From Nectonema munidae (taxonomy: Eukaryota; Nematomorpha; Nectonematoida; Nectonematidae), in contig JAUIRK010000976.1 in NCBI GenBank assembly GCA_030549495.1, positions 482,501 through 546,500 of the forward strand: DNA of 64,000 nucleotides, read 5' to 3'. Within the stretch, counting starts at the first letter, position 1, and each line of letters starts with the position of its first letter. A program made the position numbers and the translations under genes. Below are positions 22,706 through 34,700 of the stretch, one piece after another. Under the pieces are notes generated by a model. The model did not search any database and was not told where the DNA came from. It saw only the letters and a program-made list of their open reading frames with translations.

Positions 22706-25700
22706 CTGAAAAAAGTTGTCAGCAAATAAAAGTAATGATGCATGATACAATCGATCTTAACAAAATCAAACGATTTGCTCATCTCACTCCCAATGAGATT
22801 CATGACTTTTCATTGCTTTATATTTTTAGCCAAAAGTCTGTTAGTTCCCCTATTTTATGTTCAAATTCGTAAGCTTTAATTTTACGTTTTTCGAAATCAA
22901 AACGTTCTATACCTCAATTTATCAGTTTTGAATTTGTATGCATCATTTTAAAATTAACTGATTAGCGGTTAGTTAAGAGTCTATCTGACCCTGTCTGGTT
23001 TTTGAATATCTCTATTTAAAAAATCTCAGAAGTTGTAAAGGTATATTTTTCTACTTTTATTTTTTTTATAAAAATGGGTTTTTTGTTTAAAAATTCATAA
23101 TTTTACATGCTATTTTGTTCAATTTTTCTTTAAAGTACAAAAAGGGTCAATTAGAAGAAAAACAAAAAATATTTTTAAACTATTCATTTTTAGAGCAACA
23201 GATTTTAGATTTCCTGTCTTATTTATATCGACGAACATCTCTTTCTTTTTTCAAGGCTTCCCTGTATCCTGACCATTTTTTTTAATAAATCCACACAATT
23301 TAATAGCGAATTTTATATCATTTTTCAAAGAAAGTTGATTTTGCTGTCTTTGAATGATGCATTATTCTTCAATGAGTTGAAAGCCAAGATTCTAAAGAAA
23401 CTGATATCGGTTTATTTCATGTTTAGTTTGAAAAATATTTATACCTGCTACATCCAAAATGTTTGAGAGAAAAGAAATGGCGCGAATTTTTTTACTCACC
23501 AAATCATTTTCATTATAGAAGTCCACAATTTCATGCCGTTATTTAAATTTTTTGATTTTTGTCTAGGCTATCAATAATATTTTGTTTATCTTGGAAAGAG
23601 TTTACGTTTAATGATCACCATGAAAAAAAGGGCCTGATTTGGCTTTCTGTTTTTTCAGCAAAATCTATGGAAGGTTTTTTTCAAAAAAAAGAAAAAGGGG
23701 GGTTTTTAAAAAGAAAAAAAAAAAAGGTAGTATATTTCAGCAATAATTTTTCAACAAGAGAAACGAATTAAAATAGTTATCACCAGTAATATTTCTTCCT
23801 TCATTGAGAAAAGAGGCACTTAATTTTAAGACCAAAGCCACTGAATGAGAATTCGATTCTTCGATATAAGTATCTTTGAGCGAATCTTTCCCTTTATAAA
23901 CAACAGAATTGAATGCATCATGCGTGCCATTACGAGTGCAAAACCAAGATATTTTTACTCCAAACTTCCTAGGTTTTGTTGGAATTTTTACACCAAACTT
24001 CACAGGTTTTGTTGGAATATATTGACGAAATCCAACTCTTCCATGAAATTCTAATGCATGTTCATGAATTGTCAAACAGCTAGGAGCCGTAACAAATTTT
24101 TGTATCTTTATGACAAAGTTATCTAAGTAGTCATCAAAATGTAAAAATGATTTTATTTGAGTAAATCTCCAAGGATTGGTTGGCGGCCATGTTACTCGAC
24201 CAGAGTTCAGTTGTTGATCGATGATGTTGCGATCTGTAAGTACCAGAAATTATCAAAATATCCACAACACTAACTTTTTTTGTTTTTTATTAATCTGATT
24301 GGAAAAACGAACAAATCTCTTAGCATATAAATTTGTATATTGAACGCATAGTACAATAAATGGTCTTTCTCTCTAGTGTCTATTTGCTTCTGCAAACCAA
24401 TTTCTAATTTACTTCTTCCATATTAATGATACACAATAAACATAATTACGATGATAAATAAGTTTTTCCAACATATCTTTGACTTTTATGATGCTTATAC
24501 ATCACTGTTTTCATTTAATGTAACTACCATTGCTTATAAATAAAAATATTGTTGTTTTATTGCTCTTTTAAATTTTTCAATAAGAGGGTCAAAATGACCC
24601 AGTTTCAGGGGCGCACATCCGGGGGCGAGGGGGGGGGGCGAAAATGACCTTCGCCCCCCACAAGTAAGAGTTGCTGCTTGTTTATAAAACATGTATGATG
24701 ATCTCATAGAAGGAATGCAGACTTTCGAATCATTCAAACATCATGCCAAGCTGTTCTTATTCCTATCGAACATATTTTACAGACGATGCGTGAGAGCTAT
24801 ATAATAATAATCCATTGCTTCAATATGCACACAGGTTACAGAGCAAACACATGTTGATGATCCACTAGATTTTCTCATCATCTATCACAGTGATTCTCTT
24901 TCTGTCTCCTTTGTTTTTCTCTTCGGCTTTCTCTGCTAAAGCTCAATCATTCACCCAAGCTCTCTTCTTTCATTCAAGCCCTCTTCTCTTGTTAAGCTCT
25001 CCTATCTCATTCAGTTCTCTTCTCTCCAGTGACGTAGCTAGGCTGGGCGTGAGGGGCCGTGCCCACTCTCCTATGTTGCGCATGGTGCCGCCATGCATCT
25101 TATGCGATATCAGTTTGTGAAAATTTCTCCAATGAAAGGATCAAGAAAGTATACAAAATGTTGCTCACGTTTTTTGTTTTTAAATTTATGACAATATTGA
25201 AAGCCTATCAACTTTTTTCTGGTTACACCACTGCTTCTATCTCATTTGTATTTAGAGTTAAATTAAAATAGTTTTCAATGAATATTGTTAGACTCGTGCT
25301 AAGATTTTTTTTCAACAAAGGTCATTTAATCTTTATCATTACGTTTGTTACATTTTGTAACATTTGAAAACTTTAATTTTTTCAAGTCAAGAAATTTTTT
25401 TCAATAGTTATTTGGGAATGAATATTTTGACTAGCTATTCAGTAAAGCAAGAATATTCTATTTGCTTAATATTTGAGCAGAGAGATTTTTTATAATGTTT
25501 GATTGTTAAATTTTATAAATAACACTGTACAATGTACATAATCAAATCACTTTTTTTAAGAAAATTTGTTGATTATTATAGTAAAAATATAATATCGAAA
25601 CAAAATGTTTCAGTTGTTAAAAATGTACTTGATCTATTTGTGACAGCTGTCAGAATTTTATTTTTAGACAGAAATATTCAAAAAAACGCAATGATTTTCT

Positions 25701-28700
25701 TTTTACGTATACTTTGATTTATGTTAATTTGGTTCTCGGACATTTCGCCCCATTATTTTCATAAGACAGTTCGTCCCATTATTTTCATAAGACAGTTCGT
25801 CCCATAGACAAATCGCCCCATTATTTTCATAAGAATTTTGTTTCATGGACAATTCGCCCCGTTATTTTGTCTCATGGACAATTCTAAAAAATTAAGAGAT
25901 AAAATGATTAATTTGAAATAATTTAATAGAGATAAAATAAACAAGAATATAAAATTTCTTAATAATTTTACACATATAATAAGCAAAGATGGATGAAACA
26001 AATAGCCTATGAGACAATTTGTCCAGGGGGCAAATTGTCTAAGGGCGAAATGGACCGTTAGTTTAAATAATTTTTTAATTATAAGGGCTACTTATATAGC
26101 TACTTAAACGTTGGCTTTTGCTGCTTATAAAAACTTGAAAATATCGAATAAACTCTAATTCTTTATGGCTCCTATTATTTTGAAATTATTCTGATAACAG
26201 ACGGTTCCATTTTAAAATAGTGAAAATTGCTTTATTAGTTTATTTTGCTTCCTTTCTCTCTTATGTTAATTATGTAGCAAAATTTTAAGTAAAAGATAAA
26301 ATGCAGCGGATGTATTTTCATTGACAAGGCACTGATGTACCGCTTATGTCAAACTATGAACAAATACGAAATTCGTTCAAATTCGAAGTATCGATACCTG
26401 CCATGCCACCCATAGAGTATGCTGTACGTCAAATTAGTTTTCAAAAAACTTAAGTTATGCTCTAAAATATTTTAGTTTTTGTTGAAGCTCTATAACTTTT
26501 TCTGATAGACTTTTTTTCTTAAAAGTTATTATAAAAGGCAAATCATTGCAAAATGTTAAAAGTTATTTTACTTTTTGTAGCTTGTATCAATTTAGCTTTT
26601 AAACTATTTTTGAATGATGCTGAGTAAAATGAAATAATGCGATCTTAATTTTTTGTTTGCACAATTATAACTTCATTTTATACCCTTGCTCCTGAATCAA
26701 TCACATTTTTTCATATAAACATCGCAGGGTTTCTAGTAGACTCTTTGCATTTAGACTAAATTCACTCATAAAACTATCCAACCTTCAGTTATTTGTTTTC
26801 TCTATGAATCAAATATCCTTTCATCAATTCCTGTAATAGATCAATTCCTGGTAGACTACTTCATTTTTCAATGAAAAGCCTATTCCACCCCTAACAATTT
26901 TGGATTTTTTTAAACTAGTCTATATTCTGCAAACTTAATTAAAATATTTTCGCTAGAAGTATAGTATTTAAATTCACTAATTTTGTAAAAAAATATAAAG
27001 TAGTCTTATAAATTTAGGACTTTAGGTATGCGGCTGAATACACTCTATTTTAAAGGATTGCTTGAATATTTGGTCTCCCGTGGTATTTCCAGACCACTAA
27101 TTTTGAAAATTGCAACAAAAAAATTTCGCCCCCCCCCCCCAATAATTTTGAGGATGTGCGCCCCTGCCCAGTTTGTACACTAACAGTTTTTCAATCTTGC
27201 ATACATCGATGGTTAAGCGAGGTTTACGCCTAGCTCATAAGAGTTTTGGAAATATCCAGAAGGATAACAATAGTAGAACTTAAATTATGTGGCATTTTTA
27301 TAGATGGGGAGCCCGAAAATTGAATTAAGGGGCATGGCCTCCATGCATAAACTGGACTTGCTTATAAAATGTACTTATACCACTTGAATTGATTTCAAAA
27401 AACGCTATTACATTAAAATTTTGCACCATCCCGATTTCGATTCCCAAAAACGCTGATTCTGAATTTTCTTATTTTAAAAATATACTTTCCGTTTTGAAAA
27501 ATCAGGCATTTTATTTATAAGCGGTGTAAAGGGGCCCAAAAATAAAAAAGTGCATAAGCTTCTACGTCATATAAAACATCATCATCAGATGTCATTGTGA
27601 GACTCATCCAGCTTTACTATATTGTTATAGAACTAGACAAAGCCAATGCCTTTCTTCAAATTTAAATTGATTACTATGATAACAACAGCATGGCAACGTT
27701 TTCAATCAAATTACTAATTGACTAATTACAAAATGTTTCACAAATTAGAACTGTTTCAATGACAGTCCCAAAAATAAAGGTCATATGCATATAATTAAAT
27801 GAATAGTTCAATTGATTATGCTATTTAGTTCTTGTATTGTTGAACGACAATAATTGACTCCCGTTCATTCAGCTTTTTAATGTACTATTAAATTTACGAT
27901 ATCCCAAATTATTGATATATTCAGAGAATTGTACTTTCATTTGATCCATTATTTCAGGGTCAGAGAACAGACCTTCAAACATTCCTGCTGCACCTGGAGG
28001 AATATTTTCTGTGCCAGGGAAAGAATTGTTCTTTTTGTTCTCTTCCTTATTCTTCTTAATAAAAAATATCAGTTGATTGGCAATGATTTTGATTTAGGTA
28101 AAACAAATCTATCCTGTTATTACACACTACAAGAAAGTGGGCTAAAATGGAGAAATATAAGAAAAATTTGTTAGACTCATCATTCAATTAATAACAATCG
28201 ATGAAAAAGCCTCGAAACAAAAAATCAATAAAATTCAGTCATTGTTAAGGAAAATATTAAAATCAAAGTTGATTTCATTCGCCAATAAACATCAAAATGG
28301 AAATATTTTTAATAAGTTATTCAATTTTAAATTAGTTTATTGGATTAAATCAATGGTCGGCAACGTCCGGCCCACAATGGCCTAGAGTTTGGTCCGCTAG
28401 CCTTCTCGGTACTAACAAAGCAAGCTGGCCCGCAAAACTCTAGCAGAAAACTCAATTGACTCCTGCATTGCAATTTGCAATGCAACTGTTGCAAAAAGAG
28501 TTATGCGAAAGCAAGGAATGTATAAATAAAGTGATGACAAAAGTTTGAGCATAAGCGTTTGATTTCTTACACACAGTGACGATACTACCAGTTCGGTGGA
28601 AACACAACACACACTTATTGAGAAAATAAATGAACACGGAGTTTTCTTTTTTTTCTGCAAAGCCTTATTATACAAAAACATGCAAAACAACAGCCATTCA

Positions 28701-31700
28701 AAAATGTATATGTTTTAATTTCTGTCTTGCTCAGCTATTTAAAATCATGTCTGCGATATCGCATGATAAGAGAAAGAAAGTGGAGTCTGAGCCTCCGGTT
28801 TTCAACCCTGAATGGCAAAAGTATTTTTTATTCAGCGTTTTGGAGCTGACAAGTGCCGCATATGCTTGAAGACTGTGGTTGTCATGAAAGAATATAACGT
28901 GCGCCGCCACTGGGAAACAGAACATACTTCATCGCGTCAATGCCTGCCACTGAGAGAAAGGAAGCCATTACTAGGCTACTAAGTAGTTTGCAAAAAACAA
29001 CTTCGCTTTTTCAGAAGCAGACTGCTGAGGCTGACAAAGTATTTTCTCGCATTTTTGATCGCACGATGAAACCTTTTGCGAATGAAGACTTCATCAAGAG
29101 TGTGACCCCATCTGCCCAGAACACCGCTCAACTTTGGAGAGCATAAGTCTTTTGTCAAGCACTGTTTGTCGTCGTATCGAAGAGATGTCAAACTCAAAAC
29201 AAAGTTCACGCTTATCCGCTGTCCTTTTTCCGCGACTTTGTTCTCCCTCTAAACAAATTTCGAACATACATTGCGCATGTTCAACGCAATATTGCCATGT
29301 TTGGTAGCACCTACGGTTGCGAGTAGCTATTCTCGAAAATGAAATACACAGTCTCACCTTCGCTTCCAGCTCGACATCTCAATGACATTTTTGTGCTGTC
29401 TACCTCATCCATCGAATCGAATATCTAAGCGTTTCTTCATAGCAAACAGCATCAACCTTCTCGCTGATTCCAAATTCCAAGTAATCATCTCGATGATTTT
29501 CCTGCTTCAGCTTAGATTTTGCAAACTTTATAATGCAATCCCTGTGAGGCTGTAGCTCTTCTAAGTCTTTTCCAGTTTGATAGTTGGACTTGTCAAGCGA
29601 ACTCTAGTTTTTTTGAAATCGACGAAAAAGTTGAACATTGGGGCCCGAAGTAGCTCCAGGGGATGTAGAAAATACGGCACCAAAAACTCATTCGTAAATG
29701 TGGTGGCGGCATGCTAAATTAAACACAGTGCGACGCAGTCTTTGTTTTAGAAGAGTGCATGCTCCTGATAAACGTCAAGTGTTGGATGCAATTGTATCGA
29801 AGCAAAAGCCTGCAACTTTATCCTCTAAACACCATTCTTGTAAAAGCTTATAAACTGCTGCAGCTTGATTTTTGCCCGTTCCTGATTTCAGTTTTGGAAG
29901 AAGTTTTGTTTCTCCAGTAGAGACAGCTGTTATTGAAACTGAAAGGCGGTCTACGGATGTCGTTGAACAAATGAGAGATGGTAATAAGTTGCTATCCCAA
30001 TGCACAATGCATGTTTTGCCTTTGGCTTTGAATATGCTGTGTAAGTTCGTCCATTGTTGTTCACGGTGCTTTTCTCTATGCCGTTTGACGCTGTAGCGGC
30101 TGATATTGAGCTCCAAGTCTCAGCTACCACAAACAAAGCATTACGATATGTTATTCCTGTGCGATCTAATGCTGCTGTAAGCTCTTGAGTCGCGACATTG
30201 CTAGGACGAAATCGTTTTTGGAGTTGCTTTTTCCTGTTCATCATCTGACTGTTTAGATGACAACGAGTCTTTGTGTGACTCTGCTGTGAAGGAGGAACCT
30301 CTCAGTTGAAATTGGCGTGTAAATGTTTCGACAAAATGTTTTTGTCTGCGTTTTTCCAGTTGTTTTTCTTGCTATTTCGCTCTTTTTTATTTGTTATCTT
30401 GTTTTTGGTCTAATGCACCCATTGAGCTGCGACGCCCTGGTTCTGGTTGCACTATTAAGAATTCTGTCTTCTTGAATACAAATTAAAGACATCGCATTAG
30501 CATGCTCCACATCAAACAGATTTTTCATTGCAAACTTTATTTTTTTTCATTTGTCTCTTATTTTTCTTTTTTTTTAAATTTCCACTAATTAAGCAATTTC
30601 TTCACTTTTTCCTGAATTTTGTCATTTCTTTGAACAGGAAGTCTAGCTTTTTTTCAGTAAGCCTCTATTTCATATGTTACAATAGATACACTTTTGTTTA
30701 ATGTCATATGATGATGTAAAAACACACCTAGCACTTCCTCCTTGCTGGGAAGTTTGGCTCCAAGAATTACTGTGGACGTTTCTTCAATAAGATAAAACCA
30801 CGTTTTTTCGTCATTGAAACGGCAAAAGTTACAAAAATAATGATGAAAAGTTCTTGCTTCTTTTAAAAATAAAATCAATCAAGATATGATGCAATCAAAT
30901 TTATAAGAGTGAAACCGAATGAATAAGCTCTAAAAAATGTAATGTATCTAGATAAATAGCAATATAAGATGATGTAACATTTCGTTATCTACTTCTACGT
31001 TAATATTAAAGTTTGTTGAGGCATCTCTAAATATTATTTAATTGGCTTCAAACTTCATACACAGTGTTTTCTATCCAAATCAAATTAGATTCTGACTAGG
31101 GAGAGAAGAAATTCAAAATTTCATTTTTATGGACCACCCTAATGTGAAAGATAGGCTGAAGCAGGCAATAAAATTTAAATACTTGGGAGCGCAAATTATG
31201 GATAGCGGAAGCTGTGAAAAGGACGTCGAAAAAAGAGTGAATGGCAGCTGGCTGAAATGGAAAGAGGTTAAAACGATCCTCAGCGATAAAAGAATGCCGA
31301 TGAAACTAAAAGTGAGGATTTACACTACAATTGTTCGACCAACCGTTGCTGACTTATGGATGCGAATGCTGAAGATTAAGGAAAAAAGAAAATTAATGAG
31401 GACAGAAATGAAGATGCTGAGAAAAATGTTGGGAACAACCTATTTTGGAACATAAATAATTTCATATTCGTCTGCTTTTTTCAATGACTTTGAATATAAA
31501 TCGTCTGCGTTTTTTTTAGATATCGTCTGCTTTGCTTGGTCTTAAATGGGTTAAAAGATAAAATAAGAAACGAAGAGTTTAGAAGAAAGACGGAGGTAGA
31601 GGAAAGTGTGTTGGCTGTAGCGGAGAGTAGTAAGTTGCGTTGGTACAGGCGTGTTTTAAGAAAGAAGGAAGAGGATGTGGAGCGCCAAGCTCTTGAAAAA

Positions 31701-34700
31701 GAAGCAGAGGCAGACAACGAAAGAAATGGAGGGGGGATGGGCTGAAGGAGCGAATGCAAAAGCTTGGACTAAACGAAGACGGCGCACTTAACAGAGAGAT
31801 GTGGAGACCGCGGGTCTTAGCCACTGACCCCCAACTTGGGGATAGGGTGTAGACAAAGAAGGACAGGGAGCAGATAGAAATAATTTTTAAAATAGCTTAG
31901 TGTATTCATGAAACAAATATTTATTATAAATCTTAGCAATAAAAATGAAAAACCAAGATATACCATTATTTTTTTATTTAAGCTAATTTATAATCACAGA
32001 AGTGCCTTAATGACTGTTTATGCCGAGGTGGAAAATGAAAATGAGCACTCATTTTCCTATAAAATACCTCATATGGCACATGCGTCTCTTACCGCCTCTG
32101 AAGAGTAAGTCTCCTGATCTGCCTTCACGCGGCGGGGTCATTTAAAACTAAATGATCTTGAGGCGAAAGCGAGTAACAGGCACTTTAACCTCGTGTAGCT
32201 CCGCGTGGACCAAGCTCGTTAGCTTTGGACAGCAGTTGTTCTAGGAGAAAATAACTCTGATTCCAAATTAGCACTGCCTTGTGGGCTAAGTACTTGGTTG
32301 TACAAAGGCTAAAGGTTTCCAGTCCTGAATACAAACACTGGTTGGCTTCAAGAAAGGCATCCGGCTTGTAAAAATTCTGCTCCAATTTACTTTGCAATAA
32401 TCCAAAACTCTATAGAAGGACAGGAACCTATGGAGAAACAGGATCAAGCCATCGACCCCCATTTAGGGGATAAGATGATAAAGAAGAAGAAGATAATCAC
32501 AGAAGTAAAATTCTGACACCTCTAGACTTTACGGAAGTAAATTGGATTAGTTTGATCTACTATTTTCAGATCTTAAACGTATATTTTGGGTGTAAGGCTT
32601 TAGAATTTGTTGGTAGTCATTAAAAATTAAAGGAAATCCTAATAAGCCGGACTAACTTCATTTTGCAATAAATGAGCAAAAAATGAGTTTTAAGAAAATT
32701 TAAAATTGCAAAAATCATTCAAATTTGATTCAATCGTACTTTTGTGAAGATGAAATATTTCCCAAAATTTCCTTATTTTCATGGGGATAAAAAATTACAG
32801 CAAAAAAAAGTTATAGTTCATTATAGGAATACTTCTCACCGTTTCAATACTTAATTCGTTTTTACAGTCATATTGCATTGATGCTCCATGAAAGAAAAAA
32901 ATCTCTCTATAGATTTGATTGCATTGATGCTCCATCTCTATCTATCTCTATATTTGCGATATGAGAGATTGTATTCCAAAATATATCGTGTTAATTTCAG
33001 TAACTCAGAAAAATTATCCATAATAAACAATTTTTTAAGAAAAAATCACCGACCTTTTATTTGTTGATTGTGTGGGTGAAGGTTGGTATTTTCTTTTTCA
33101 TCATTCAAAGCACAAAAAATTGATCAAATAATTTTAAATCATCTATTTTGATATTAAATCATTTAAAGATAAAAGACTTTTTACGTTTAAACAAAAAAAA
33201 TACGAGCAAAAAGTGTTAGGATCAAATTACTGCCAGCAACATTTATGCTATTACCGGCTCCGGCTCCGAAACTCTCGGATAACAGTATCTTGCATTCTCG
33301 GTTAAATGCTAATAAAGGATTGAGTTGAATAAGTTAGATGCACTTCTTGTCCGAAAAAAATTAAATGATTAATTTGGTTAGAGAACAAAAAATACCCTCG
33401 CTTTTTCATGTTCTCGTTGAGCTCTTCTCACTCGCGAAATTCTTTCTGCTTCCAACTTTTCTTCGGTGTGACGTTCTCTCTTTCTTCTGTGGTTAATTAT
33501 TTTTTGAGCCTAAAAATCAGCCAACATTCAAAAGCTTATCTTCATCATACATTACATATTTTCAACAGCAATGCATTAAGTTTTAGTTTTTAGCAGCTCT
33601 TCCAGTGAAAAAGATGCGGTCAGGATATTGTATTTCCAGGTTGTACACCAAACGAGTCATTAAGAAAAAGAAGTATGCATAGGATTAAAGCACTTGAAAG
33701 TGCATATTTGATAAAAGGATAGACGCATATTTCGACAGTTGCTTCCTTTTCTAATTCTAGCTTTTGGAAGTTATTTATGATGTCTTCATTCTAAACCCAA
33801 TTTCTATTTTTAAATAAAACTCGTATATCCCCATGCCGTCCTTAGCTGCTTCCTAACCCGCCAAAATTGTTATTAGGTCTTCAAATAGAAGAATGCATTA
33901 AGAACCCGAAGGTAAATTTCCTTCTACATCCGCCCTTGCCAAGAGTAATTCAAAAGTCGCCGCCATGCATAAGAAAAACAATCTTGGAAAAAATAAAATC
34001 ACCTCAGTTTAAAATTCTTTTTAATACAAAACTTCGCGTTTACATTAGATATCGAGGGATTCTATCGTTGTTGCTGGCCCCCAGATTATGCTATCACATT
34101 GTTAGCGTAATCTATCAGTCAAATAAAAGTAAAATTTATTTAAGCTCTTTTAAGCTGATCCTACAGAAATAAGATGGCCAGCAAGACTGAACTTATGCTC
34201 ACTTCTTGCCATAATGCATAAAACATTGCGCGCAACAGAAAGTCTCAAAAAGTGCTTCAATATAACGTATTGTATATGCAATAAAAAATGTTCTTTATCT
34301 AAAGAAATAGAGTAATAGTGTGTGTGATCTGTGATGTACTTACTTGCGTTACACTTTATTTATATAATCACATATGAGCTATGGATGAATATAGATATGC
34401 GATTTTTTAAGAATTCCGAAATACCTGGGAAATTAAGAAAAGATGTTATCTTGAATCTGATTGTACCAAATAAAAATAAAGGATTGAATGTAACGGTTGG
34501 AAATTTTTTCACAAACTTATATTTACCAGGAAAACTTTTGAGATATAAAACCACTTTAGTAGGAACTAATATAGACACGCTTATAGTATTTACCTTTATT
34601 TCACAAATTAACCCTCAGTACTAATATGGAACCCATTTCCAGTGCATTGCCCCGCAGTGTTTTAAACAAATGACCTGCACCAACAATTCTCGTGAGGGTC

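Larger units (their letters stand above)
24606..27166. mobile_element. Non-autonomous hAT transposon with nested insertions
   Basis: Inverted ends CAGGGGCGCACATCC (24606) and GGATGTGCGCCCCTG (27152-27166) are identical over 15 bases and flanked by a perfect 8-bp duplication CCCAGTTT (24598-24605 and 27167-27174). The ends are followed by long G or C runs. No transposase was recognised in 2.56 kb. Inside lie a small hAT MITE (25027-25233), a phrase-repeat MITE (25734-26056) and a SINE-like core (about 26320). It sits in the intron before the last ST13 exon. Confidence 0.9.

Noticed and set aside
28412-28690. 92-codon - strand frame with two hydrophobic segments
   Set aside because: It overlaps the 5' part of the GTF2IRD2-like hAT on the other strand and shows no family motif.
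31579-31824. Ser/Pro-rich - strand frame (secreted protein?)
   Set aside because: It is the antisense of the RTE reverse transcriptase C-terminus.
32185-32397. 70-codon - strand frame
   Set aside because: It lies inside the TSD-flanked retroposon and has no recognisable domain.
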